A stretch of DNA of 64,000 nt from an uncultured Prochlorococcus sp. (GTDB lineage: Bacteria > Cyanobacteriota > Cyanobacteriia > PCC-6307 > Cyanobiaceae), in contig CACGER010000003.1 of NCBI GenBank assembly GCA_902572075.1, positions 16,468 to 80,467 on the forward strand, read 5' to 3'. Below, piece by piece: positions 18,279 through 27,520 of the stretch. The position numbers were made by a program, and so were the translations under genes. The notes under the pieces were generated by a model, which saw only the letters and a list, made by a program, of their open reading frames with translations, did no database searches and was not told where the DNA came from. Every line of letters begins with the position of its first letter. Position 1 is the stretch's first letter.

Positions 18279-18608
18279 GATTTCTCAGATAGAAATGTTT
18301 ATATTTTTTGATTGATTTCTTATCTTTACTGTCGGAAAGTAATAGATTATTCTTTTTATAAAGAACTTGAAAATAGTCAGACTTAGATTCCAATATAGTA
18401 GCATACAAACTCAGTTATATCAAAGAACTGAGGGAATTTAGAGTATTATTTTAGCGTTCCCTAACACCTAAAAAAGTGTTATTTTTGGGGGAATACAAAA
18501 TAACATTTTCCGATTTGGTGTTGTAGAAAATGGAGTCTTTTTCAGCAGTTTGATCTTTTATTTCTAAGATTACTGATGAATACTGGGGTCAATTCTGAGT
18601 TCAGATTA

Positions 18609-18620
18609 CACCCTTTCCGT
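18609..18620 (+). repeat. Possible copy of the tRNA-Ser 3' end (att-like remnant)
   Basis: CACCCTTTCCGT here matches CACCCTCTCCGT at 16806-16817, the 3' end of tRNA-Ser(CGA), with one mismatch in 12. A duplicated tRNA 3' end is what integration of a tRNA-targeting element leaves behind. The match is short and could be chance. Between the two copies lie the lyase gene and the 20-bp repeats. Confidence 0.3.
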
Positions 18621-18731
18621 TTTAATAGGATAATTAGGAATCTTAATTTTTTGATTTTTTATTCAAATTGCAGTGATAAATAAGAGTTCTAAGAAATATC
18701 AATTTATGTATAGTTGGTTTTAATTTTATGT

Positions 18732-18806
18732 GTGTTGGTGGATGTGTTGGTGGATATTTTTAATGTGTTGGTGGGTATGTTTTTGACAAGGTTTGGTGTT
18801 GGTAGA
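18732..18806 (+). repeat. Short direct repeats GTGTTGGTGGA
   Basis: Copies start at 18732, 18744, 18765 and 18796 (the last as GTGTTGGTAGA). They are spaced 12, 21 and 31 bases apart. They lie in the stretch 18199-18872, where I see no convincing gene except the small ORF at its left end. A hairpin-like AACACCTAAAAAAGTGTT occurs near 18465. No function is evident. Confidence 0.5.
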
Positions 18807-18872
18807 TTCCTCAAGATCACTTGTTATTAAATGAGTTTTTCAGATTCTTCTGGAGGAAAGAAGGTATCACCT

Positions 18873-19103
18873 TCAGTTAATTTTCTTCTCAAACTCTTTA
18901 TATGAAGATTGCATTTGACCTGAATTTTCTACTAGATCATCTTTATCTAAACCTCTTATTTTTCTCCATCTTGAATACATATATCCAAGATAGATTCCTT
19001 GCATAAAGTTTTTTGCTCCATGTTCTAGAAGATTTTTTGAAAATTTATCATTAAATTTTCCACTTTCTAATAATTCTTTCTGCCAGTTTATGTTTTCTGT
19101 CAT
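18873..19103 (-). CDS. Hypothetical small protein of the island
   Basis: 76 residues, soluble and charged: ENINWQKELLESGKFNDKFS, then a mildly hydrophobic middle (FMQGIYLGYMYSRW) and a charged tail. No family recognised. Its ATG overlaps the stop of the preceding ORF as ATGA, a packing style common in phage and mobile-element genes. Confidence 0.5.
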   Translation of the reverse strand: MTENINWQKELLESGKFNDKFSKNLLEHGAKNFMQGIYLGYMYSRWRKIRGLDKDDLVENSGQMQSSYKEFEKKIN

Positions 19104-19284
19104 TGCTGTTGCTGTTCCTCCTGTATTTTCTTCAGTCTTTCGTATTCATCATTTAGAACTCCTAAGCGCCATGAATCTTTTAATCCTTTTATACCATCCA
19201 TTAAGTGTTTTGCATCTGAAGGAGAACGTGACTTCATGTGTAAGAAATTTTCTGCCAAAATTTGTCATCCCATTTAGTGCTCAT
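19100..19284 (-). pseudogene. Frameshifted small ORF of the island
   Basis: The frame starting at ATG 19284 reads MSTKWDDK and then runs into a stop at 19234. The adjacent frame continues sensibly as LAENFLHMKSRSPSDAKHLM and further to a glutamine-rich end, stopping in the ATGA at 19100-19103. One extra A in the GACAAATTTT stretch would join them into a single protein of about 61 residues. ATG 19237 could still start the last 45 residues. This looks like a recent one-base deletion, or a sequencing error. Confidence 0.4.
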
Positions 19285-19331
19285 ACTTTCTCTGTATACT
19301 TTTTGAATTCATCAAAAGTGATTTTAATCAT
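19281..19331 (-). CDS. Very short ORF heading the three-ORF string
   Basis: 16 residues (MIKITFDEFKKYTEKV). Its stop overlaps the next ATG as ATGA. Alone it is too short to trust. It is listed because the same 4-base overlap links all three ORFs in this string. Confidence 0.25.
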   Translation of the reverse strand: MIKITFDEFKKYTEKV

Positions 19332-19414
19332 TATCGTTTGAATAAGAAATAGTATGTTTTACCTTATAAGTATAGTTTTTCTAACAAAAAGTATTAATAA
19401 AAGTGAAATAAACA

Positions 19415-19438
19415 AAGAGGGAATTTTTTTGCCCTCTT
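19415..19438. terminator. AAGAGGG...CCCTCTT hairpin
   Basis: A 7-bp stem (19415-19421 with 19432-19438) encloses a ten-base loop made mostly of T. Without a clean T-tract on the outside, its terminator role is only possible. It lies between the island's minus-strand ORFs and the CP12-tail gene. Confidence 0.3.
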
Positions 19439-19490
19439 CGAGTCTTATGCACTTCGCTGTCCACAAAGTCGATGAAGTGCTTTTGACTCC
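19439..19490. other. Imperfect inverted repeat, possible structured RNA
   Basis: GAGTC-TTAT-GCACTTC on the left pairs with GAAGTGC-TTTT-GACTC on the right. This gives a 7-bp and a 5-bp stem separated by an internal loop and closed by an 18-base loop. The stretch 19332-19624 has no gene. A conserved-looking 5' leader of the next gene is one explanation, and a small RNA is another. Confidence 0.3.
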
Positions 19491-19624
19491 TCAATTATTT
19501 CTACTCCTGCTGAATCGGAAAAGATAGTGGCGACAACCGCATAGCACTAACACTCGGGTATTAATACTCTATTAATTTTAATTGAATAGGAGGATAATTA
19601 AGAAATATAGATAAAGGAGGCTTT

Positions 19625-19783
19625 ATGAGACTCACCACTCCATTAACTGCCCTAAGAAATGCAACTTCAGATATTTGGAGAATGCATGATTTTAACTATC
19701 AACTTCCTCAAGATCATAGACAAGGTTATTGGGAAAAAGAATGCATAGACCACCCAACAAGTTCTCATTGCAAAGTTTACTAA
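19625..19783 (+). CDS. Mini-protein with a CP12-like C-terminal motif
   Basis: 52 residues: MRLTTPLTALRNATSDIWRM, a middle with FNYQLPQDHRQGYW, and the end EKECIDHPTSSHCKVY. The last part mirrors the CP12 C-terminus, in which two cysteines separated by eight residues precede [RK]VY and bind GAPDH. Here the spacing C-x8-C-KVY is the same. The PRK-binding N-terminal half of CP12 is absent. The start is well supported by AAGGAGG 5 bases upstream, the strongest Shine-Dalgarno site I saw in the window. Followed by a good terminator. Confidence 0.75.
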   Translation: MRLTTPLTALRNATSDIWRMHDFNYQLPQDHRQGYWEKECIDHPTSSHCKVY

Positions 19784-19807
19784 AGGCAATATAAATAAGA
19801 TATTAAT

Positions 19808-19831
19808 AAAGACCCTTTTCAGGGTCTTTTC
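19808..19831 (+). terminator. Rho-independent terminator
   Basis: AAAGACCC (19808-19815) pairs with GGGTCTTT (19822-19829) around TTTTCA, with T residues on the 3' side. It ends the transcript of the CP12-tail gene. It may also work on the minus strand. Confidence 0.8.
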
Positions 19832-19871
19832 TTCTATTTAAGAAGATATTTTTTATTTTAAAACTTAAAAA

Positions 19872-20474
19872 ATGCCTTTTAATAATTCAATATCAAAATA
19901 TGATTGGCAGTATCTTGTAACTGGATTTTCTTTAATATCTTTTTTTATTTTTACAGATTTAATTGGAGTTATTGACAAAGAATATTTCTACTTTGTACCA
20001 AGATTAATCAGTGATCAACCCCATAGGATTTTCACATCAATCCTAACTCATGCAGATTTAAATCATTTATTAAGTAATTTAGGTGGAATAATCATCACTA
20101 GATATTTTTTGATGAAACTCGAGATTAAAAGCAAATTTTTTTATTTGAAATTTATTATAGTTTGTTCTTTTTTTAATTTTTTTATTATCTGGATTTACGA
20201 AAAGATATTATCGTATTTTAATATTTTTCCTAATTATGCCGCCTTAGGATTTAGTGGAGTAATTTATGCTTTATTTGGATTCTTACTATTGACTTCTTTT
20301 TATGGAAAGAAATATTTTTTAGGTAAAGAAATTGGTTTTAAGTCCAATTATGAAGTTCAAAAAATGTCAAGGGCAATATGTATGATAGGTTTGATTTTCT
20401 CTTTTTTGCCAGGGGTAAGTTTATTAGGTCATTTAAGTGGATTTATTGCGGGGTGTTTTTTATTCTTAATCTAA
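19872..20474 (+). CDS. Rhomboid family intramembrane protease-like protein
   Basis: 200 residues, about six membrane helices. LTHADLNHLLSNLGG (about 56-70) is the H-x4-H-x3-N region. GFSGVIYALFGF (about 129-140) holds the GxSG serine, and GHLSGFIAG near the C-terminus supplies the catalytic histidine. These are the Ser-His dyad residues of active rhomboids. Substrates unknown. The beta-barrel gene follows after 72 bases. Confidence 0.82.
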   Translation: MPFNNSISKYDWQYLVTGFSLISFFIFTDLIGVIDKEYFYFVPRLISDQPHRIFTSILTHADLNHLLSNLGGIIITRYFLMKLEIKSKFFYLKFIIVCSFFNFFIIWIYEKILSYFNIFPNYAALGFSGVIYALFGFLLLTSFYGKKYFLGKEIGFKSNYEVQKMSRAICMIGLIFSFLPGVSLLGHLSGFIAGCFLFLI

Positions 20475-20546
20475 TTGAGATTGATTAATTTTGTTTCAAT
20501 TGCTTATAATTAAAAAATTATTTTGGAAACAGTAAGAAGTTTTTAT

Positions 20547-22370
20547 ATGAGGTTGGTTTTTTACTTATTTTTGATTAGTCAATTATTCAACTTCATTGGA
20601 GTATTTGCAGAAAAATTAAGAGAAGATACATCGGGATTAAATACTATTAATTGGAAAAAGATAGAGGAAAATAAATCTAAACCAATAAAAAAGATTATCT
20701 GGAGATCCTATAAGAATGATGAAGCTTATTTTGGGAATAAAAATAAAGAAGATTCAATTTCAGGCACCACTGACTTATCAAACGAAGAAAGAATATATAA
20801 ACCCACAAAAATATCACGTTCTTCTATTACCGAAATTGAACCTTTTTTGCCACTTAATAATTTCCTTGACCATGAAGATTTACAAAGCTCTATTAGATGG
20901 AAATCATCTTTTGACGGAGGTATAGGAGGTGGGACCGGTCAGCAAAATACTTCATTTGTTTTTGATTACGGAATTTCAGATTCTTCCCTTATTTCTCTCT
21001 ATGTAACTGGAGCCGATGATGACTTATACAACTTAGTAGAAGGACAGAAAATTAACTATTATTGGCAAAGTTATGCACTTTCTTTTAAGAAAAAATTAAT
21101 AGATGAGGAAGTGTTCGATTTTGGATTGTCATTAGTATCTACTCTTGAATATTGGAGGCATGCTAGTGGATCTGAAACCTCAAAAAGTATATATAATCAA
21201 AGAGATAGTTCCCATGGTAAAGACAAATTTGAAAATTTAGTTGGTGCTTTATCTTTTCCTATCTCAAAAAATTTAAATGAAAACTTTACCGCTTTAATTG
21301 TCCCAGGTATTACATTTTTGCCTGAGAATTTAGGTTCTAAAGGAATTGGTAAAAACTCTTATGGTAATAATTTCTATATTGGAAGTGGTATTGTCTTTGA
21401 TATGGCAGAAGATCTTAATCTTCTTCTCTCATATACGATTCCTCTTGGTCCAGGTAATAATTATTTTGATAGTAATTTAAATTACTCTAGAAAGCCTATA
21501 TATAGTTTTGGTTTGGGATGGGATGTTAATCCTAAGATTGGAATTGAAGGTAAAATAACTAATTCATATGGGGCTTCTCCTTCTACTGGAATACTTACTA
21601 TCCCATCAGATAACCTTCCACTGTATTCTGCTAATTTAACTTATAGGCCCAATGGAGAGGACACATACCTTAATACTCTCAATGAGAGAGATAGATTGAT
21701 TAGTAATGGCGGAATTACTGTTAATAATGCCTTAATGCCCAGAGCTGGAAATTCACAAATTAATATAAGCTCTGATAGTAAAGGAAATTTGTTTGGTTCT
21801 TATTATTATTCTTTATCAAATTTATTCCAATTAGAACTTCTAAATATTGGCAGTTTTAATGATTTAAACTTTAGAGGAAGTAAAAATTCAGATTTATATT
21901 CAACTTACTTAGATGAAAATAATCTTAATTTTAGGTTAGGCGGCAAGCTTCTAATATTTAGTCCTCAAAAAAACGACCTTTGTTGGCTTGCATCAAGAGT
22001 ATCCGTTGGTAGAAATGGTGATACTAATCAAGGGTATTTATTCACAGAATTTATGAATACTTTTAGATTAAGAAATTGGTTGTCATTTAATATTAGTCCC
22101 AAATACTTTTTTAGTGGTGTCGAAAGTTTTGGAGGGATCGGCTTCTCAAGTTATATAAATTTATCAGATAATTTGATGCTTATTCCAGAAATAAATACTT
22201 CAATTAAAAACGATTCAGATTTAAACTCTACTCTTGCTATAAGATATTCTTTCTCACCTGAAAAGTCATTAGATTTGTATTATTCTAATGCTGCGGGAGT
22301 TCAAGATATTGGACATCTTCTGAAAGATAATGAATATAGATTTGGAATTAAGTTGAATTTTTTATATTAA
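20547..22370 (+). CDS. Predicted outer-membrane beta-barrel protein
   Basis: 607 residues from ATG 20547, which gives a signal peptide (MRLVFYLFLISQLFNFIGVF then AEK). A TTG eight codons upstream is less likely. The body is rich in alternating aromatic/polar strands and glycine turns, e.g. SLISLYVTGADDDLYN, YSFGLGWDVNPKIGIEGK and SFNISPKYFFSGVESFGGIG. It ends in KLNFLY, with a terminal aromatic residue as in many outer-membrane barrels. I do not recognise a named family. A porin or secretin-like role is only inference. Confidence 0.7.
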   Translation: MRLVFYLFLISQLFNFIGVFAEKLREDTSGLNTINWKKIEENKSKPIKKIIWRSYKNDEAYFGNKNKEDSISGTTDLSNEERIYKPTKISRSSITEIEPFLPLNNFLDHEDLQSSIRWKSSFDGGIGGGTGQQNTSFVFDYGISDSSLISLYVTGADDDLYNLVEGQKINYYWQSYALSFKKKLIDEEVFDFGLSLVSTLEYWRHASGSETSKSIYNQRDSSHGKDKFENLVGALSFPISKNLNENFTALIVPGITFLPENLGSKGIGKNSYGNNFYIGSGIVFDMAEDLNLLLSYTIPLGPGNNYFDSNLNYSRKPIYSFGLGWDVNPKIGIEGKITNSYGASPSTGILTIPSDNLPLYSANLTYRPNGEDTYLNTLNERDRLISNGGITVNNALMPRAGNSQINISSDSKGNLFGSYYYSLSNLFQLELLNIGSFNDLNFRGSKNSDLYSTYLDENNLNFRLGGKLLIFSPQKNDLCWLASRVSVGRNGDTNQGYLFTEFMNTFRLRNWLSFNISPKYFFSGVESFGGIGFSSYINLSDNLMLIPEINTSIKNDSDLNSTLAIRYSFSPEKSLDLYYSNAAGVQDIGHLLKDNEYRFGIKLNFLY

Positions 22371-22380
22371 TAAAAAACTT

Positions 22381-22632
22381 TTAGTTTTCCCAAAAAGGGT
22401 CTGTAGTTAAAGAAACCCTTAATGTACATTCTTTATTATTTTTGATTCCACTGATACAAGGCCTTATTGTTTCACCATTTACGTCTATTTCACAAGCACC
22501 GCAACTACCTGTAAGACATCCAGTAGGAATTTCTAAACCGGCTTTTTTTGCACATAAGAACCAATCATCCCCCTCCGAAACATAGGTTTCATTATTGTTT
22601 GGCCATCTAATTTTAATTTTTGTTTCTTTCAA
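22381..22632 (-). CDS. 2Fe-2S ferredoxin, plant type
   Basis: 83 residues. The cluster motif is CLTGSCGACEIDVNGETIRPC: Cys-x4-Cys-x2-Cys plus a later cysteine. It is shorter than photosynthetic PetF, so it is probably a specialised electron carrier. Its ATG overlaps the cobQ stop (22629-22632), which suggests they are made together. The partner enzyme is unknown. Confidence 0.88.
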   Translation of the reverse strand: MKETKIKIRWPNNNETYVSEGDDWFLCAKKAGLEIPTGCLTGSCGACEIDVNGETIRPCISGIKNNKECTLRVSLTTDPFWEN

Positions 22633-24158
22633 TTTAGTACTGATGTGATATTTAAATGTTTATCAAATTCGTTGGCAAGATTATCAATAATTGATTCTCT
22701 TTTCTTTTTATAAGGTATTGATTTTTTATTTAATGTAGGTAAATTTTTGCTCTTCCTTATTAAATTTATATATTGATCTCTCCAATTATCGTTTTCAAAT
22801 ATCCCATGAATGTAAGTACCTGCAATTGTTCCACCTTCTTTATTTTCTCTATACCATCCTAGATTTAAGTCTTTAAATAAAGGTTTAATATTTACCAAGG
22901 TTTGGGTATATTCTAATTCAGTCTGGCCATTATGAATTTCAAATCCATTTATTTTTGAATGGCACGGCCATAATGATTCAGAATTGATTTGTCTCGTTAA
23001 TTTATTTTCAAAGAAAGTTGTTCTTATTGGCAGTAATCCTATGCCTTTAATTTTTTGTTCTGAATAACTTACAGATCCCTCTTTTAAAAAAGGGTCTTCA
23101 AGCGATGTTCCTAACATTTGAAACCCTCCACAAATGCCAATAATATTTCCTTTATTATTTGAATAATTTTTTATATCCTGAGATAAACCACATTCTTCAA
23201 GAAAAATTTGATCTTTAATAGTTTGTTTACTACCAGGAAGGACAATAAAGTCAAACTTATTTAAGTTTTGGGATTCTCTTATCCATTCAATTAATATTGT
23301 TTCTTCATTTTCCAATGGATCGAAATCCGAAAAATTACTTATAGATGGTAATTTTATAATCCCAACTTTGATTTCAGGATTTGAGAAACGTGATTTTTTT
23401 TCTATTAAATCTAAAGAATCTTCTGGGGGAAATGAATCATTTAACCATGGAATAATTCCAATGACAGGGATTTGAGTTTTACTTTCTATCCATTTTTTCC
23501 CTTCTTCAAATAATGAAAGGTCACCTCTAAATTTATTTACAATAATCCCCTTAATAAGTTTTTTTTCATCTGGTTTCATTAATTCAAGGGTTCCGATTAT
23601 TTGAGCAAATACTCCTCCCCTTTCAATATCAGTAACCAAAATGCAATTTGCATTTAAGTACTTTGCAATTCTTAAATTAGTGAGATCTCTATGAATCAAA
23701 TTCATCTCTACGGGACTTCCAGCCCCTTCGATAATTAAACGGCAATTCGGATTTCGTTCGTAAATAGACTTTAAACTTTTTTTAATTACTTTCCAGCCTG
23801 GAATAAACCAATCTTGGTAGTAATTTTTGGCGGTTGTTATTCCTATACTTTTGCCTAAGTGGATAACCTCGCTTAATGAATTGCCCTGCGGTTTTAATAA
23901 AATGGGATTCATCTCAGCACAGGGATTAATACCACAAGCAAAAGCTTGAAGAGCTTGTGAATATGCCATCTCTCCACCATCCCAATCTACCCAAGCGTTG
24001 TTACTCATATTTTGTCCTTTAAAAGGTATTGGCTCTTCTCCTAAATTTTTAAGAATCCTGCAAATAGCAGTAACGGTTAATGATTTCCCTGCGCCGCTGC
24101 AAGTTCCCAAAACCATAATTGGTTTTTTAATATCATGTAATTTTGCTTCTAACTCCAT
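22629..24158 (-). CDS. cobQ: Cobyric acid synthase
   Basis: 509 residues. It amidates four carboxyl groups of adenosyl-cobyrinic acid a,c-diamide in cobalamin (pseudocobalamin) synthesis, using ATP and glutamine. The N-terminal P-loop is GTCSGAGKSLTVTAICRI. The C-terminal glutaminase domain has GICGGFQMLG (nucleophile Cys) and TYIHGIFEND (His). Full length. No cobalamin riboswitch is visible in the 66 bases upstream. Confidence 0.95.
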   Translation of the reverse strand: MELEAKLHDIKKPIMVLGTCSGAGKSLTVTAICRILKNLGEEPIPFKGQNMSNNAWVDWDGGEMAYSQALQAFACGINPCAEMNPILLKPQGNSLSEVIHLGKSIGITTAKNYYQDWFIPGWKVIKKSLKSIYERNPNCRLIIEGAGSPVEMNLIHRDLTNLRIAKYLNANCILVTDIERGGVFAQIIGTLELMKPDEKKLIKGIIVNKFRGDLSLFEEGKKWIESKTQIPVIGIIPWLNDSFPPEDSLDLIEKKSRFSNPEIKVGIIKLPSISNFSDFDPLENEETILIEWIRESQNLNKFDFIVLPGSKQTIKDQIFLEECGLSQDIKNYSNNKGNIIGICGGFQMLGTSLEDPFLKEGSVSYSEQKIKGIGLLPIRTTFFENKLTRQINSESLWPCHSKINGFEIHNGQTELEYTQTLVNIKPLFKDLNLGWYRENKEGGTIAGTYIHGIFENDNWRDQYINLIRKSKNLPTLNKKSIPYKKKRESIIDNLANEFDKHLNITSVLN

Positions 24159-24224
24159 TGGTAATTTTTATTAATTTTGAAATTTATTAATTAGTAAATT
24201 GAATTATAATTTTATAAAAAATTT

Positions 24225-24836
24225 GTGTTAATTCTAGCCTCTGCTTCCCAATCTAGAAAGAAATTACTTGAAAATTGTCAAATAGATTTTATTCAAATAT
24301 CAAGTGGCTTTGATGAAACTACTATCAAAGAAAAAAATATATTTAATTTAGCTTTAGAGTTATCTTTTCAAAAGGCTAATACTTTATCTAAAAATATTCA
24401 AAAAATATCATTGCCAGAAAAATTTAATTATGGTCCTTTAGAAATCCTTGGATGTGATTCAATTTTTGAATTTAAAGGTGAAGCTTATGGAAAACCATCT
24501 AATAAAGAAGAGGCACTTGCTAGATGGAAAAAAATGTCTGGAGAATTTGGATATTTACATACGGGTCATACTCTAATAATTGGAAATTTAGATGCAACCT
24601 CAAATATTTTTAAAATTACTGAAATAATAAAAAAAACAGTAAGTTCAAGAGTTTATTTTTCTAATTTGGAAGATTGGGAGATCAAGAGTTATGTAGATAC
24701 AAATGAACCTTTATATTGCGCCGGAGGATTTGCATTGGAAGGTATAGGCGGTAAATATATAGAAAAAATAGAAGGTTGTTTTAGTAATGTAATGGGTTTA
24801 AGTTTGCCATGGCTCAGAGACAATTTAAATAGATAA
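24225..24836 (+). CDS. maf: Maf-like nucleotide pyrophosphatase
   Basis: 203 residues from a GTG start. Family signature: [15 protein letters not shown] at the N-terminus, then [20 protein letters not shown] and GHTLIIG, ending with [20 protein letters not shown]. Maf proteins hydrolyse non-canonical or modified nucleoside triphosphates. It is divergent from cobQ. Confidence 0.92.
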   Translation: MLILASASQSRKKLLENCQIDFIQISSGFDETTIKEKNIFNLALELSFQKANTLSKNIQKISLPEKFNYGPLEILGCDSIFEFKGEAYGKPSNKEEALARWKKMSGEFGYLHTGHTLIIGNLDATSNIFKITEIIKKTVSSRVYFSNLEDWEIKSYVDTNEPLYCAGGFALEGIGGKYIEKIEGCFSNVMGLSLPWLRDNLNR

Positions 24837-24845
24837 TAAATTGAG

Positions 24846-24879
24846 CAAAAAAAAACCCTATCTATAGATAGGGCTTTTT
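24846..24879. terminator. Bidirectional terminator between maf and psbC
   Basis: CCCTATC (24856-24862) pairs with GATAGGG (24867-24873) around TATA. It has an A-tract on the left and a T-rich tract on the right, so it can end transcripts of both convergent genes. Confidence 0.85.
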
Positions 24880-24895
24880 ATCGATGATATAGAAA

Positions 24896-26278
24896 TTAAT
24901 CTAAATCAGGCATTTCTAGAGCTGGTTCACTCTTTCTGTCGATTCCTTTTTCGAAACCAGCAGCGGCTGCTCTAGCACGTCCAGCATGCCAAAGGTGACC
25001 GATGAATGTAAACCATCCTAGGAAGAATTGAGCTGCAGCTAACCACTGTCTTAAGTTAACGAAGTTAACAGCATTAGGCTCTGTAATGATTCCACCAACA
25101 GAGTTGATAGAAGCGTTAGGAGCATGAGTCATATATTCAGCAGCTCTTCTTACCTGCCAAGGCTGAATATCATTCTGGATTTTCTCAAGGCTCAAACCGT
25201 TAGGTCCTCTTAAAGGCTCTAACCATGGACCTCTGAAATCCCAAAATCTCATTGTTTCGCCACCAAATATAATTTCACCAGTAGGAGATCTCATGAGATA
25301 CTTACCTAGACCTGTTGGTCCCATTGTTGAACCTACGTTAGCTCCAATTCTTTGATCTCTCACTAGGAAAGTAAAGCTTTGAGCCTGTGAAGCTTCAGCA
25401 TTTGTTGGACCATAAAATTCTGAAGGGTAAGCAGTGTTGTTAAACCAAATGAATGTTGAAGCAATAAAACTTGCTACACAAATTCCACCAAGAGCGTAAC
25501 TTAATAGTCCTTCACCATTCCAGATAAAAGCTCTTCTTGCCCATCCAAAAGGTTTGGTAAAGATATGGAATATTCCTCCAATGATTGCAGTAATACCCAC
25601 GTAAACATGTCCACCAACAATATCTTCGATGGAGTTAACACCGATTATTGAACCAGCTCCTCCCCATGGAGATCTGAATAAATAACCAAGAATAACTCTC
25701 GGATCCAAGGTTGGGTTTACAAGTCTGACTTCACCACCACCTGGTGCCCATGTGTCATATGCACCGCCAATAAAACACCAGTTTACTGACCATGCTAGTG
25801 CACCTACACCTAAAACAATCAAATGATATCCGAGGATATTTGTCATTTGATTTTTATCTCTCCAATCGGTTGAGAAAAATGGAAAATCTTCTTCAAGTTT
25901 TTCTGGACCTGCTAATGAATGGTAAATACCACCAAAACCAAGTACAGCGGAAGCTATCAAATGAACCACGCCTGCTTGGAAGAAAGGCATGATATCAGTA
26001 ACTTCACCACCTGGGCCTATCCCATAGCCAAACATTGCAACGTGTGGCATACAGATTAAACCTTGCTCCCACATTGGTTTATCAAAAGTAAAATGATTAA
26101 CCTCAAAGAGCATCATTGCTCCCGCCCAAAAGACTATTAGTCCAGAGTGAGCAATGTGAGCTCCTAATAAACGTCCAGATAAATTGATTAATCTAGCGTT
26201 ACCTACATACCAGGCATAACCAGTTTCCTCAATACTTTGGTTTGGAGCTCTTAATAAATTATTAAAGGGCGTTTCCAC
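24896..26278 (-). CDS. psbC: Photosystem II CP43 protein
   Basis: 460 residues from GTG 26278 ([14 protein letters not shown]). CP43 is a six-helix chlorophyll-binding core antenna and contributes a ligand to the Mn4CaO5 cluster. Recognisable text includes [18 protein letters not shown] and the large lumenal loop with [16 protein letters not shown]. The open frame extends 9 codons further up, but GTG is the conserved cyanobacterial start. It overlaps psbD by 17 bases (26262-26278), and psbD-psbC form one operon. Confidence 0.97.
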   Translation of the reverse strand: METPFNNLLRAPNQSIEETGYAWYVGNARLINLSGRLLGAHIAHSGLIVFWAGAMMLFEVNHFTFDKPMWEQGLICMPHVAMFGYGIGPGGEVTDIMPFFQAGVVHLIASAVLGFGGIYHSLAGPEKLEEDFPFFSTDWRDKNQMTNILGYHLIVLGVGALAWSVNWCFIGGAYDTWAPGGGEVRLVNPTLDPRVILGYLFRSPWGGAGSIIGVNSIEDIVGGHVYVGITAIIGGIFHIFTKPFGWARRAFIWNGEGLLSYALGGICVASFIASTFIWFNNTAYPSEFYGPTNAEASQAQSFTFLVRDQRIGANVGSTMGPTGLGKYLMRSPTGEIIFGGETMRFWDFRGPWLEPLRGPNGLSLEKIQNDIQPWQVRRAAEYMTHAPNASINSVGGIITEPNAVNFVNLRQWLAAAQFFLGWFTFIGHLWHAGRARAAAAGFEKGIDRKSEPALEMPDLD

Positions 26279-27338
26279 GTGGAAGAACCTCCTCAGGGAA
26301 TACAAAGTTTTCGTGTGGTTGATCCACAGAAGACATCCATGCTCGCATACCTTCGTTCAAAAGTATATTTTTTGTATAGAAAGTTTCAAATTCTGGATCT
26401 TCTGCTGCACGGATTTCTTGGCTTACGAAATCATAAGCTCTTAAGTTTAGTGCTAGGCCGACAATACCAATTGAAGATGTCCACATACCCATAACAGGTA
26501 CAAATAGCATCAAGAAATGTAAGAAACGCTTGTTTGAGAAAGCAATACCGAAGATTTGACTCCAAAATCTATTCGCTGTAATCATTGAATAAGTTTCTTC
26601 TTCTTGAGTTGGGTCAAAAGCTCTAAATGTTGAACTTTGAACCTTACCATCTGTATAAATACTTGTATCTTCGTACAAAGTATTTTGTACTGTAGCTCCA
26701 TGAATAGCGCAAAGTAGAGCACCACCAAGAATTCCAGCAACACCCATCATGTGAAATGGATTTAAAGTAATATTATGAAAACCTTGAATGAACAGAATGT
26801 AACGGAAGATTGCTGCAACACCGAATGAAGGTGCGAAGAACCAACTATGCTGTCCTAAAGGATAAATAAGGAAAATACTTGTAAATACTGCAATTACTGC
26901 TGAGAATGCTAAAGCGTTGTATGGTCTAATTCCAACAAGGCCAGCAATTTCAAACTGACGAAGCATAAAACCAATTAGGCCAAATACTCCATGTAATGCA
27001 ACGAAGTTCCAAAGTCCACCAAGCTGTAGCCATCTTACGAAACTACCTTGGGCTTCAGGACCCCATAAAAATAGAAGACTGTGTCCCATGGCATCACCAG
27101 GGGTACTTACAGCTGCTGTTAAAAAGTTACAACCTTCAAGGTATGAGCTTGCAACTCCATGTGTGTACCATGAGGTAACAAATGTTGTTCCGACGAACCA
27201 ACCACCTATAGCAAGATATGCACAAGGAAGTAAAAGTAGTCCGGACCAACCAATAAATACAAAGCGGTCGCGCTTCAACCAATCATCAAGGACATCAAAC
27301 CATCCTCTTTGTGGGGCGCTACCAACTGCGATCGTCAT
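26262..27338 (-). CDS. psbD: Photosystem II reaction centre D2 protein
   Basis: 358 residues, normal for D2, starting [20 protein letters not shown]. Five membrane helices. Typical text: [40 protein letters not shown] (iron and quinone region) and the C-terminus with [13 protein letters not shown]2 and D1 hold the photosynthetic charge-separation cofactors. First gene of the psbD-psbC operon. The 182 bases upstream, shared with ycf4, must carry both promoters. Confidence 0.98.
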   Translation of the reverse strand: MTIAVGSAPQRGWFDVLDDWLKRDRFVFIGWSGLLLLPCAYLAIGGWFVGTTFVTSWYTHGVASSYLEGCNFLTAAVSTPGDAMGHSLLFLWGPEAQGSFVRWLQLGGLWNFVALHGVFGLIGFMLRQFEIAGLVGIRPYNALAFSAVIAVFTSIFLIYPLGQHSWFFAPSFGVAAIFRYILFIQGFHNITLNPFHMMGVAGILGGALLCAIHGATVQNTLYEDTSIYTDGKVQSSTFRAFDPTQEEETYSMITANRFWSQIFGIAFSNKRFLHFLMLFVPVMGMWTSSIGIVGLALNLRAYDFVSQEIRAAEDPEFETFYTKNILLNEGMRAWMSSVDQPHENFVFPEEVLPRGNAL

Positions 27339-27520
27339 GAGAAATCGTTTTTTAGCTTCGGGATACGCAGTGACTGTAACAAAGATTGAGAGTAATGTGG
27401 GGAAATATTTGAATATCTGAAATGCCTTGTAAAGCTTTCCTGACTTTTTTATTAAAAATTAGGTAAGAATACTGCCTTAGTTTGTTAAATTATCTGATAT
27501 CAGGCCTAAAAATATAAAAA

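Noticed and set aside
19100..19284. Programmed frameshift in the island ORF
   Set aside because: No canonical slippery heptamer is in register; a simple one-base loss is likelier.
19090..19341. 83-residue plus-strand ORF in the island
   Set aside because: Antisense to the three overlapping minus-strand ORFs; composition is not protein-like.
24159..24224. Cobalamin riboswitch upstream of cobQ
   Set aside because: The 66-base gap is too short and has no B12-box.
27339..27520. NtcA or other operator between psbD and ycf4
   Set aside because: No GTA-N8-TAC or other clear operator is present.
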